The translations under genes were made by a program, and so were the position numbers. From Theocolax elegans (Eukaryota; Arthropoda; Insecta; Hymenoptera; Cerocephalidae): a stretch of 64,000 bases of DNA. Location of the stretch: contig CM047426.1 in the NCBI GenBank assembly GCA_026168455.1, positions 132,001 to 196,000 of the forward strand. Direction: 5' to 3'. Below, one piece after another: positions 1-10,326 of the stretch (positions are counted from its first letter, which is position 1; every line of letters starts with the position of its first letter). Under the pieces are notes generated by a model. That model was not told the DNA's origin. It saw only the letters and a program-made list of their open reading frames with translations, and made no database searches.

Positions 1-270
1 GATTGACCACATCAAATACTTTACTCAACACCTGCCCCTTAGGTCGCCTATAAATCGAGACAAATAAGATCTTCTGCTGTTGACTAGTAGTAACTTCAAG
101 GGCAATAAACTCTGAGTCATTAAGATTCTCATTTGCTCAATGACATAAAATTACATAATATGCTTTTGCGTATGTAACAACCCACACCACCACCCTGAAT
201 GTATTCACATTTGCCCTTAGTGTTTTTAATATTGCGATCATTTCTGACCAAATAATATCCGTTAATGTCA
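1..270. other. No gene recognised at left edge
   Basis: Unique-looking AT-rich sequence before the (GA)n tract. No open frame with family features was seen on either strand. Confidence 0.5.
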
Positions 271-621
<351 letters not shown>

Positions 622-625
<4 letters not shown>

Positions 626-2809
626 TTTATTAGGTTTTAGGGGTAGAAACCCCGTAAATACAAAAATACATACATCATTGAAGGTGTAAAAATAAAATAA
701 CAAATTAAAAAATTATAACAAATAAAAATAGCAAATGATGAAATAACAATAAAAAGCAAAAAGTGTATAAGCATATAAATAAAAATAAAAATAAGAATAA
801 AAACGCAAGTAAAACGAAATAAGGAATACAAAATAAGAAAAAAGTTATAAAAAAATAAAAATAAAAGTAAAAACAAAAATAAATAAATAAAACAATAATA
901 AAAATAAAACGCAAACGAGATTGATGGTACAATGTTAAGTACAATGGGACGAGCGACAACAGAATGAGTGAAAAGTAAAAATAAAAATAAAAAGTAAAAA
1001 TAAAAATGAGTAAAAGTAAAATTACAAAATTAATAGAATAAATTATGCTAAAAAAGAAAAAATAATACTGATAATGAATAAAGTATCACAAATTAGATAA
1101 ATTAAAAATATCACAGCGCAAATTATCACATTAATCATTAACAGCATTATCCTCATTCTGTATCAATAGGTCGCTTACATTACTAGTATCACATAAAACA
1201 CTTATATTTAAATCACAAAGGTCGCTTAAGTGGGGACGGATGAGGTTCTCTCGAGTCGCTCTTTCCTCCCAAGCTAAGGAGTCGAGACGAAGAAAATGGG
1301 CGAAGACAGTTTGTTTGAATGTGACGATGAGGAATGGATCGAATGACGTGATAGAGAGTGAGTTTAATTGCTTGGTGGCCGTAATGACAAATGATTTATG
1401 AAGCGATTCGGTGCGAGGGGGAAGATAGGTCAGCGGTTTGGGAGGATGACGAGATGAGATGCGTAAATTAGATGAGCTGCTGAGCTTGATGAAGTGATCT
1501 GCTAGGTAGTGGGGAGAATTATGTGATAAAATGGTAAATAATAAAGAGGTAATGAAGAATAATCGTCTCGACTCAACAGATAGCCAGCCCAACTTCAACC
1601 TATAGGGCGTCACATGATCAAATCTACGCAAGTTTCCCCAAACAAATCTGACGCAAGCATTTAGGAGCCTCTGGAGCTTTAAGTTTCTGGTCTGGTCCAA
1701 GTCGTTATAGACCGCACAAGCATAGTCGAAGTGAGGTAATATTAAGGCTTCAACAAGAAATTTTCGGGTGCATCTGGAGAAAGCACGTTTATGAAAACGT
1801 AACGAACGTAAGATTCCGTGCACCCTCTGGGAAATTGCCAAAACGTGTTTGGACCAGTCCAGAGTTGGCAGTAGCCAGACGCCAAGTGATTTTACCTGAT
1901 TTTCGTACTGGAGCGATTTATTCAAAAGCATAACTCGCGGGGTAGTAGTTAGGTCCATACGCGAGACATATGCCTTACTGCCCAGGATCATTACTTTAGT
2001 TTTGTTAATGTTTAAATCTAAACCATTGAGGGAGGCCCAGGACGCAACCGCATTTGCGTCATGTGTGATTCGCTGGACCCCCAATTCGAATTCGTCCGGA
2101 GGAAAGGAGTAGTAAACCTGGGCATCATCAGCATAAATCATATGATTACTGTATTGAAGAACATCCGGGAGATCATTAATAAAAACTGAAAAGAGTAATG
2201 GACCCAGAACACTGCCCTGCGGTACGCCTGAATTGACCCCAAGCCAGTCAGAGCAGACGCCTAACTCATCTACTACCGCTTGCGAGCGACCGACCAAGTA
2301 GTGAAAAAACCATCTAAGAACCGTGTTTGAGCAACCCATATCACGTAGCTTGATCAGCAAAGGGCCGTGCGGTACCGAGTCAAACGCCTTGGAGAAATCG
2401 AACAGAACCAAAATCGTGATCATACGTGAGTCAATGGCTCTTCTGATGTCGTCGAGAACACCCAAAAGGGCGGTCTGTCTGCTGTGGCCTCTGCGAAACC
2501 CTGCCTGTCTATCAATCAGTTTGAGATTTGATTCCAAATAATGGGATAACTGCGAGTGTACCAACCTTTCAAGCAATTTAGAGACCTCACAGAGCTTCGC
2601 AATAGGCCTAGTATCAGAGCAAGATTAAATCCTGTTCGACTTCGCCAATGGAAAGAGTAGAGCTTTCTTCCAGCAGTCAGAAAAGTACCCAAGAGATAAC
2701 ATGTCGTTGAATAAATAAGTAAGCTGCGGGGTCAATTGTGGCTCAAGTAATTTTAGCATCACAACGGATAGCCCGTCCGTCCCCACTGCCCTTGACTTAG
2801 CATTAAAAA
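622..2809 (-). mobile_element. 5'-truncated non-LTR retrotransposon (CR1/L2-like group)
   Basis: A LINE copy read on the minus strand. Its 5' end stops inside a (GA)n block at 2810-2835, and its 3' end runs through a T-rich (minus strand) untranslated region at 622-1130 into the (GA)n tract at 271-621. Only the reverse transcriptase half of the polyprotein remains; the endonuclease half and any first ORF are missing, as is typical of incomplete reverse transcription. GA/CT repeats at both junctions suggest insertion into a pre-existing microsatellite, or a repeat-primed 3' end. Confidence 0.85.
1131..2805 (-). pseudogene. LINE reverse transcriptase, truncated, one in-frame stop
   Basis: The minus-strand frame encodes the C-terminal reverse transcriptase part of a LINE ORF2, which in intact elements copies the RNA into DNA at the nicked target. 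The 481-codon open part starts at 2576 and shows RT blocks in order: GFRRGHS, an LFDFSKAFDSVPH block with the first catalytic Asp, SGVPQGSVLGPLLF, the catalytic YADD box at about residue 149, and a downstream LNINKTKVMILG block. Upstream the same frame continues through a TAA near 2630 and recovers typical N-terminal RT sequence (KSRAVGTDGLS, DTRPIAKLCEVSKLLERL) up to about 2805. So the real coding remnant is about 1.67 kb with one stop. The endonuclease is absent. The YADD context and the NKTK block resemble the CR1/L2/Jockey groups; exact clade not certain. Confidence 0.9.
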
Positions 2810-2835
2810 GAGAGAGAGATAGAGAGAGAGAGAGA
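2810..2835. repeat. (GA)n block at the LINE 5' junction
   Basis: Short GA repeat with one GATA interruption, directly abutting the point where LINE coding sequence begins (2805 on the minus strand). Confidence 0.9.
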
Positions 2836-3588
2836 CTAAATCGAGCGATAGGGGATAAGTCTCGATAATTTTCTGGGGAGAAGCGGACTAACCGGAAGTC
2901 AAACTCTGCGACAACTCTTAGATATACGCTTGATTTCAGGATACTGTCGCGGACAGTCGAACGTTATAATTAGAATGTATAGTCTGAGATACGCAGACGT
3001 ATTCCGACATCGATTTATTTTTCCGAGGTGTCCGGTGCGAGCGCCATTAGCGTGACTTGGTACGCGGGTAGTCGAGGAGTGGCCAGTTAGAAGGAGACCG
3101 CGTGGGCACCATAAATTAGAGGGAATGCGCTCCTGCAACCAGTCCACCCTGTATTAGTCCCGTGACACGCGTGAGCGTACCTCGGACACGGACACTGCGT
3201 ATGTCGGTAATGGCCAACCCCTACCACGGCCAACCAACCCTTCCTAAAACTCTCTCTCTCTCTCGTCGATTTTACATTTTCTTTCGATGCGTACCTACCA
3301 CCCACAGTGCGCCTTGTCCACACGCATTTCACAGATACACTTCCTATTCACTTGAATCTTGATTATCTTATTGATTATTGTCCTGTCCTGCACATGTGAC
3401 TTTAAATAACTATATATTGGCCGAATGATTACGTTTGTTCGAACAGGTATGTATCTACAGTTACGCACTACAAAGATCGATCCTGTACATCGATACTCTC
3501 CGGTGGGAGTATATCTTTAGCCCATTACATCTTCACAAGGCTTTGAACTCATACGACGAAACGACTTATCAACCAGCCTGACTTGCGC
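2836..3588. other. No gene recognised; moderately GC-rich flank
   Basis: The sequence between the LINE and the tnp2-like transposon contains short open frames on both strands (3087-3362) without recognisable domains, and a small CT repeat near 3249-3264. Nothing supportable was seen. Confidence 0.4.
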
Positions 3589-3863
3589 TATGTTTTAAAA
3601 TAGTTTTATTACTACTTTAAGATAGATGTTTTACATATTGTGAAAATAGTTATAACATGAATTTAATTATATCAGCAAATGTAAATTTTTGAAAAAGACG
3701 AACTTGAAGTAGCAGTTGATCTGTTTTGTATTATAAATACAAGGTAAGTGCACATTTTTTTAATTTGATATTTTTTATTTCTACTTTTATTAATTTGAAA
3801 AAGATACATTAACCTAAAAATTATGCAACTCAATAACGAAATTATAATAATCTTATTATAATA
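3589..3863 (+). repeat. Left terminal inverted repeat of tnp2-like transposon
   Basis: Matches the reverse complement of 8100-8369 with substitutions and small indels. Shared blocks include TATGTTTTAAAAT at the tip, TGAATTTAATTATATCAGC, and CAATAACGAAATTATAATAA at the inner end. Confidence 0.85.
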
Positions 3864-4015
3864 ATACATTATGCAAGAAAACTTAGTACTATCAGTACGC
3901 TTTTTTCACATAAATACAGCAAAATAAAAATATATTTTTATAAACATTAACATTTTTTGTAATTGTATTTTAAACTTAAAGTTTTCGATTATAAATTGGT
4001 TACTTTATTATATTT

Positions 4016-4786
4016 TTATTTTAAATTAATCTTTGCCGTTTTCTTATAATCGTTAAGCATTTCGTCATCAGTTGTACATTTAATCTTTCTGCTCTTACTC
4101 CTTTCGCGGCTACGCTTATATGCTTGCGTTTCTCTCCCTTTTTTTTGCTTACTTTTGTGATCTTTCCTACTGTAGTTTTCGCGAGTGCGTCCTTTCTTCT
4201 CTATTTATACTTCAACATGTGCTGCTTTGCGCACCAGCTTACTTAAACTGCATTCTCTACTACCTTGAATAACTTTATCGTCTATATTAATCATTAACGA
4301 TTCTTCAATTTTTGTTATTATCTTACTTTCTTTGAAAATATTTCCACTTTCTTCATTCATAGATATTATTGTACTGGCTACACTTCCTTCTGGCGATGTA
4401 CTTCTTTCTCTGGTTCTGTTTTTTGACTTACTAATGCCTATATCTTTAATTTTACTTGTTTTGTCTAGTGTATGATTACCACTGCCTTCATACTTTCGCT
4501 GGTAATTATATTTATATCTGGAGTTATCTCTTGGCTTGAACTCGAACTTGTTCCTATATCTATTACTTTACTTAATTCTACTGCTTTTATTTCCTTCTCT
4601 GAAAAAATCATTACTTTTTATTTTTTCCATCTCTCTAGTATTACCTTCTTCTTCCATTTCTGGTTTAGAATTTTTTTCAATTTTAATTTTTGCATTATCT
4701 AATTTTAATTTTAGAGACGTACAAAAAAGTGTAATGCATCTCTTGAATTTACTTTGAGACAATTGCTTACTGGTTTTGCATTGCAT
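4016..4786 (-). pseudogene. Decayed charged, Ser/Arg-rich ORF of the tnp2-like transposon
   Basis: Read on the minus strand, this stretch gives a low-complexity, highly charged protein. A 72-residue segment from the Met at 4786 is followed, after a frameshift near 4568, by blocks such as GTSSSSSQEITPDINIITSE, ISKSKNRTRERSTSPEGSVA and SRERSKSRKIKCTTDDEMLN, with the stop at 4016-4018. At least one internal stop (after KAAHVEV, about 4208) and one frameshift break it. It is divergently arranged to the transposase. No domain is recognised; it could be an accessory transposon protein or a captured host fragment. The plus-strand open frames here are shadows. Confidence 0.55.
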
Positions 4787-4826
4787 ATTAATGTATCCTT
4801 AAAAGGTCGTTAAGTTTATAGCGATC

Positions 4827-4829
<3 letters not shown>

Positions 4830-4863
<34 letters not shown>
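4830..4863. repeat. (AT)n microsatellite
   Basis: Pure AT alternation lying in the short divergent spacer between the two transposon ORFs. Confidence 0.9.
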
Positions 4864-4870
<7 letters not shown>

Positions 4871-5381
4871 TAATATTGTATATAAGATATTACTGTATCT
4901 ATGAATGAGAGGTTAATTCATTGTGTCATGATTATAAAATTTTAGAAATTCTCGAACACTACTGTATCAATCCTAACAAATATTTCAAATCGTTATATAG
5001 GTTTAAACAATTTTTTCGCGATATAATAACACCTTGGATTCGACATTTCTTTTGCTCCACATGCATTGTTAAATTAGAAACGCCATCCACAATATGTGCT
5101 AAATGTAATACGACTGAAAATATTAGATATTTTATTGAAATTCCAATAATATGTCAGTTGCAAAATTTATTTAAACGTCCCAATTTTTATCATACTATTA
5201 GTACACAGGTTTAGCAGAGTCAAGCAAAATGAAAATAATTTGAAAGATATTTATGATGGTAATATATACAAAAACTTAATATTGGATGGTTGTCTATCGT
5301 GCGTATCAAATATAAGTTTTACGTAGAATACGGATGGCGTCCCGTTATTTAAATCGTCTAAATTTACAATATGGCCCTTTT

Positions 5382-5659
5382 AAACAAAAATGAATTTAAC
5401 GTTCGGTGATAATTTATATAATAAATTTATCGATCTTTCCGAACTAAATGCTTTATTTTTGGAATAAAGCAGGCCCATTATTCCCTTTGTCCACTATGGT
5501 TGGTGGAATTTCCCAGAGTAAATTTTTTTTTTGTTTTAATTTTTAAAAAAATGCCTTTATTCTGGGAAATTCCACCAATCACAGTGGACAAAGGGTATAA
5601 TGGGCCTGCTTTATTCCAAAAATAAAGCATTCAGTTCGGAAAGACCGATAAATTTATTA
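5382..5659. mobile_element. Foldback MITE with ~14-bp target duplication
   Basis: Two ~110-bp arms (5416-5527 and 5552-5663) are inverted copies, sharing for example GGAATAAAGCAGGCCCATTA and GGTGGAATTTCCCAGA. The host transposase codons for Ile-Trp-Pro-Phe occur on both sides (ATATGGCCCTTTTA at 5369-5382, ATATGGCCTTTTTA at 5660-5673), so the reading frame resumes exactly after removal. The element splits the transposase after the NTDG block. A long target duplication is unusual for most MITE superfamilies. Confidence 0.85.
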
Positions 5660-6182
5660 TATGGCCTTTTTATTTTTTAATTAATAAACTACCTTACCAA
5701 GAACGAATAAAAAAAGAAAATATAATTTTTGCTGGTCTTTTGTTTGGTGCACATAAGCCTATATCTAACCTATACCTAAGTTTTTTATGCGAATCATTAA
5801 AGAAATTGTATAAAGGTATATTGTTAAAAATTGACACCGGTTCATTAATTAACGTTAGAGCTAAAGTAATTTGCGGACGTTGTGACCTGTGCGCTAAAGC
5901 TTTACTTTTAAATATGAAACAGTTTAATGGATACTGCGATTGCCACAAATGTAAAATTCCAGGCGAAAAGGTATCGACTGTTCATACATATTCTTATCAG
6001 AAGAAACTACCTTTGCGTTCTTTAGCAGAAACTATTCAATGCGGCAAAAAAGCGGAAAACACGGGCAAAGATGTTTATGGAGTAAAAGGTTCGACCATAA
6101 TATCGGAATTTGTACACGATTTTATTATAACTACTACGATTGATATTATGCATTGTATTTACCTTAATGTTGCGAAAAAGAT

Positions 6183-6392
6183 TTTTTTTTTATTATTTTA
6201 ACGTCGCTCTTTTTATGCTCCCAAATCGGCGCTAATCAGCGACGGAGGTCATACGATATCTTGGTGAAGAAAACACTTGTTGAAAATACATCCCCCAGTA
6301 ATGCTTGTATCAATCGGCCGGAGCCGGGAATCGAACCTGGGACCTCCAGATTACGAGCCCGACGCCCTACCGACCGAGCTATCGCAGGCCTC
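6183..6392 (-). mobile_element. tRNA-Thr-derived SINE, full-length copy with target duplication
   Basis: Read on the minus strand it starts with a tRNA-like head, GAGGCCTGCGATAGCTCGG. A box TAGCTCGGTCGG lies at 6370-6381 and B box GGTTCGATTCC at 6327-6337, with an anticodon-loop sequence CTCGTAA (CGT, Thr) between them. A ~130-bp body follows and ends in an A/T-rich tail. It is bounded by TTGCGAAAAAGAT (6170-6182) and TTGCAAAAAAGAT (6393-6405), a 13-bp target duplication with one mismatch, and it interrupts the transposase. RNA polymerase III transcription is expected from the boxes. Related copies lie at 18548-18721 and 22008-22083. Confidence 0.9.
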
Positions 6393-7288
6393 TTGCAAAA
6401 AAGATAATGTCAATTTGGTTTGATGTTGATTATTACAACCATCCAGCTTCATTGCGATCATATTTATTAAATATTAATAATTGTTTGCAATCACTTAAAC
6501 CGATTGAGTCGACTACTCGTCGACCCCCAACTTTACTGGATCTTTTTTATTGGAAAGCTGCCGAAATAAGAGATTTTTTTATTGATATATAGTTTACCTA
6601 CCTTACAGCAGTACATGCAAATATATATTTTAATCATCATGTTTTATTAATCTATGGCATTACTATATTAAATTTATCGAGCATATCGGAAGAAATGCTC
6701 TGTACAGCTAAATGGGCTCTTTTTGAATACGTGCAAAGGTTTCAAGTTTTGTATGGCAAAGAACGCATGACAGCAAATATGTATTTAATTTTACACTTAC
6801 CTCATACTGTTAAAGATTTTAGTCCAATTTTTTTTTAACATCGTGTTTTCCATATGAAAATCTCAATGGCATTTTAAAAAGTATGTGCATAGTTCGAAAA
6901 CTCCGGAATTGCAAATACATACGACAATTTCAATTTTATTAAATTTATTTAATTTATTAGTTATTAGATTTATAAAAGTTAAAAAGTAAAATTTTAACAT
7001 TTTGCAACAAAGTAGAACAAGGAAACCAAGCTAGAAAAAAGCTTATAAAAATTTCAAATAATATTTTTATGATTGGGGCGTGGTATAAAGAAAAAAAGGT
7101 AATTACGTTAAAATAGCTCTCGGAGATATTGTAACTAGTAATTCTAATATCCATTTCTTTCGAAATATTATTTAAATGCAATATCGTCTACGAAACTGAG
7201 ACATATTGTGCAAATAAAAAAAGTGATTTCAGTTTCATAAAATATAATATACATTTTAATGAGCAAGTAGGACTCATCAAATATTTTG

Positions 7289-7811
7289 TTAAGAGGATGT
7301 CGGAGCTATAGTCTCCATCAAAAGCCGCTCCATATCGCGGCTTCGAATGGCGCTGTAGTCACGTGTCGATTTCGACGATAAACGTACTTCAAACATAAAT
7401 TATAAATTTTTGCAGCTACATAGAGCTGTTGAAAGATACTTTCCCCCTCTAGCTATAACTAAAATTAAGGTAATTGTAATATTACTCTTGGCAGCAAATG
7501 TTTATTTTTTTAAAGAAATGTGTAATACGTTGCGTGTAGCATTACGGCAGATATAGATTCATTTAATATGAGACGTATTACACATTTCTTTAAAAAAATA
7601 AAGATTTGCTACCAAGAGTAATATTACAATTACCTTAATTTGAGTTATAGCTAGGGGGAAAGTATCTTTCAACAGCTCTATGTAGCTGTAAAATTTATAA
7701 TTTATGTTTGAAGTACGTTTATCGTCGAAATCTACACTTGACTACAGCGCCATTCAAAGCCGCGAGATCGAGCGGCTTTTGATGGAGGCTATAGCTCCGA
7801 CATCCTCTTAA
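7289..7811. mobile_element. TTAA-flanked foldback element
   Basis: TTAA at 7289-7292 and 7808-7811 borders a palindrome whose arms begin GAGGATGTCGGAGCTATAG. The arms run about 230 bp each. TTAA target use is the hallmark of piggyBac-type (also Kolobok-type) transposition; there is no coding sequence. It sits inside the tnp2-like transposon, in the 3' part of the transposase. Confidence 0.85.
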
Positions 7812-8099
7812 AGTCTGTAAGTGCGATGTAAATCGAATCTTGGATGTACAGATTGCAGCGATATTTGTGAAACTGTTGTAATCATTGCTAATTTCCGTAC
7901 GGTCAAACGATTATATACCAACTATATTAAAATGTTACATGGACACATCCGAAGCCCTCATTGCTACTAAAGTTGACAATATTATGTCTGTTCGTTTTAA
8001 TTTAAAAATTAATGATTGTATTTTTGCTATTGAGCCAACGAATGTTATTGAATCAGAATAAAATATTTTTAACGTATTATTATAGAAGTCATTGTTGTA

Positions 8100-8369
8100 C
8101 AAGATTATTATAATTTCGTTATTGGACTGTATAATTTTTAATTAATGCATTTTTTGTTATGATTAATAAAAGTATAAATAAAAAATTTCAAATTAAAAAT
8201 ATGTGTGCTTATGTTGTGTTTATAATAGAAGGCAGATTGACAAATGCTACTTCAAGTTCGCCTTTTCTAAAAATGTACATTTGCTGATATAATTAAATTC
8301 ATATTATAACCATCTTAACAATACGTAAATATCTATCTTAAAATAGTAATAAAATAATTTTAAAACATA
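8100..8369 (+). repeat. Right terminal inverted repeat of tnp2-like transposon
   Basis: Inverted partner of 3589-3863. The outer end is at about 8369, after TTTTAAAACATA. Confidence 0.85.
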
Positions 8370-8910
8370 AGTAAAACGGTCTAAAAAACGTATCAAAAAT
8401 GCTTAAAATCGTATTAAAAATGTCTTAGAACTTCCAGTGTTAAGTATCCGAAGGATTTCAAAATAGTAATAAAATGTATCAAAACATGTGAAATTTACAT
8501 AATTTAGCGTAACCTTATGAATCTAAAAATAATATGAAAATAGTATTGAAAGTGTGATTCTTTAATACCTTTAAACGATCAATTTAAGATATTAAAGTTA
8601 CCTAACATATTTTCATCTCAAGACATCTCGAATCGTACCATTTTAGAGACATATCTTTTTGTGATCTATTTTTGATTTTGCTTTTTTCTACGCGGGCGGG
8701 TTACTAGGCTGTAAAAAAAAATTACGAATGAATGTATCTTAGAATAATTTGAAGCATTGTCGTTTGTATATAATATATATATATATATACGTGAATAGTT
8801 TTGAGTGAGCGTTAATGTAAGCTCAGGAACGCTCTCGTCTTATTCCTCCTTCACTTCCTCCTTCTTTCGCGTGGATCTTGACCAAATCTTTGTCGAACAC
8901 GACTCAAGAC
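8370..8910. other. No gene recognised
   Basis: AT-rich sequence with a short (AT)n at 8767-8789. It ends with CTCAAGAC (8903-8910), the left target duplication of the following hAT MITE. Confidence 0.4.
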
Positions 8911-9013
8911 CAGGGTTGCCAGATGGCGATTATTTCTCTTTGTTGCTCTTGCTTAATAAACATCAATATACGTAAGAGAGAAAAGGAAAAAAAATCGCCA
9001 ACTGGTCACTCTG
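8911..9013. mobile_element. hAT-type MITE, 103 bp, perfect 8-bp target duplication
   Basis: Ends CAGGGTTGCCAGATGGCGAT and, inverted, CAGAGTGACCAGTTGGCGAT match at 16 of 20 positions. CTCAAGAC occurs on both sides (8903-8910, 9014-9021). Eight-base duplications and CAG-starting termini are typical of hAT elements. It has no coding capacity, so it would depend on a transposase elsewhere. Confidence 0.88.
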
Positions 9014-9021
9014 CTCAAGAC

Positions 9022-9402
9022 AGCAAAACAGGTGATACCGCCCTCTTGCCCAGGCGCTCTCCCATCCCCACGTAGACGGGAAGTATTACCAAAGCAGAGA
9101 AATTTCCAACGGCAAACCGATCACTGACTACTTATTTGGCCTTGCTCTACGACCATCTGAGGACGAAAGCTAACGACCGCGAATGCTGACCCCCCCCCCA
9201 ACCCCTCTCTCTCTCTCTAACATCAAGAAAAGTATACGAGTCTACCAATATGCCATATATTACCAATATTACGAAAGAGGAAATAAATAATGTGATTCAA
9301 CAATAAATAGAAACGTATGTTTATATTAATATGTTTAACTCACTTACCGTATTTTTGACTGTTAAATAATTTTCATTCAATATACAAACGGTTTTCGGGA
9401 GT

Positions 9403-9442
<40 letters not shown>

Positions 9443-9468
9443 TATATATATATATATATCTTATCCAA
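9022..9468. other. No gene recognised; C-run and AT/AC repeats
   Basis: Contains a C10 run and CT repeat near 9191-9220 and mixed (AT)n/(AC)n at about 9408-9459. No coding sequence supported. Confidence 0.5.
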
Positions 9469-10326
9469 TTAAGGGTAGAGTATGGGTAGAAAAATATTTT
9501 TGTAATTTTTATAAAATATTATGTGAAATATCATCTTTCTCAAATATGTATATTATAAAAAATATTCTTTATTGATGATTACTAACATCCAAATTACATA
9601 AAATATTAAAATATTAAACAAAATGGGCCTAAAACAGTTACAAATTCAAAAAACTCCTTGCAGGATAAAAGTTATCAAAGGACTCCGATGAAAAAGTTTC
9701 GAACTTATACATATAAGGGCTTTAACTTTACACATCGAATAAGGTTTATCTACAAAAATGCACTTTCTGGCTCGATAAACCTAATTAATAGTTTAAATAA
9801 TTGCTTAAACAATGTCAGATTTTTCATTAAAAAATAGTAATAAAAATTTCACATTCAATTATAAACAAAAAAGGCTATGTAACTTTATAATTCATACATA
9901 CCTCAAGATGTGTGCAAAATTTCAGGAGCCTACGATAAAAATTATCCTGCAAGGAATGTTTTAAAGGTATAAATAATAGTTTTTAAATTATTTAGCTTTA
10001 ACCTTTAGACTGCCGGCATTTTTGCCTTATAAATTGATATTTTTGATGTGCAAAATTTATACATAAAAACACCTCATATCTCTAGAGTAGTTGTCAAGGT
10101 CACAGGTGGCTCATATATGAGCCATGCCGGCAGTCTAAAGGTTAAAGTTTAAGATACATGACTTATTGCATTAACTGAAGATTATCTAATGCTGAAATTA
10201 GGTAGACACATAAGTTTTATAATATTAAACATTATCTATGCACATGCTATGTAACATTTAGAACTTGTTTATAAAATAAAAATAAATTGATTTTTTTTTA
10301 AATTTTTGACCATACTCTACCCTTAA
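9469..10326. mobile_element. TTAA-flanked element, 858 bp, nonautonomous
   Basis: TTAA at 9469-9472 and 10323-10326, with inverted ends TTAAGGGTAGAGTATGG. The interior is AT-rich with no credible ORF. A second, smaller TTAA element (9998-10145) is nested inside. Likely a piggyBac-type internal-deletion derivative, by target site; not proven. Confidence 0.82.
9998..10145. mobile_element. 148-bp TTAA MITE, copy 1
   Basis: Ends TTAACCTTTAGACTGCCGGC and its inverse, with TTAA at 9998-10001 and 10142-10145. Identical base for base, by eye, to 18796-18943. A TTAA target and a CC(Y)TT start fit piggyBac-type MITEs. The identity of the two copies implies recent mobilisation or conversion. Confidence 0.92.

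Larger units (their letters stand above)
4921..8061 (+). pseudogene. tnp2-like transposase, broken by stops, frameshifts and insertions
   Basis: An intact protein of this kind would cut and paste the element by a DDE-type mechanism. Coding pieces on the plus strand, in order: 4921-5214 with a CxxC pair (FFCSTCIV... ICAKCN) and the YFIEIPIICQLQNLF block; after a 1-base shift near 5211, KDIYDGNIYKNL, then SNISFT*NTDGVPLFKSSKF, where TAG replaces a probable Trp codon and the Asp of NTDG is a candidate catalytic residue; 5664-6182 with KKENIIFAGLLFG, CGRCDLCAKALLLNMKQFNG, CHKC and VYGVKGS; 6401-6592 after the SINE, with RRPPTLLDLFYWKAAEIRDF; then degraded FQVLYGKERMTANMYLILHL (~6740-6805); and a C-terminal piece after the TTAA element ending DCIFAIEPTNVIESE at 8059-8061. 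Family assignment rests on remembered resemblance to insect tnp2-type transposases. Confidently a dead transposase; the superfamily is less sure. Confidence 0.75.
3589..8369 (+). mobile_element. 4.8-kb DNA transposon with long inverted termini, tnp2-like
   Basis: Both ends share an imperfect inverted repeat of about 270 bp, beginning TATGTTTTAAAAT. The element carries a decayed transposase on the plus strand (4921-8061) and a decayed charged ORF on the minus strand (4016-4786), arranged head to head. The transposase resembles the tnp2/Transposase_21-type proteins of animal CMC/EnSpm-like transposons, but the ends are not the canonical CACTA, so the superfamily is tentative. Three later insertions sit inside it: a foldback MITE (5382-5659), a SINE (6183-6392) and a TTAA element (7289-7811). 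No clear target duplication was seen outside the termini. Confidence 0.8.

Noticed and set aside
4472..4757. Hydrophobic plus-strand ORFs resembling membrane proteins
   Set aside because: They are shadows of the charged minus-strand ORF of the transposon.
6305..6402. Functional tRNA-Thr gene
   Set aside because: The tRNA-like part is joined to a repeated body with target duplications and has mismatched stems; it is a SINE head.
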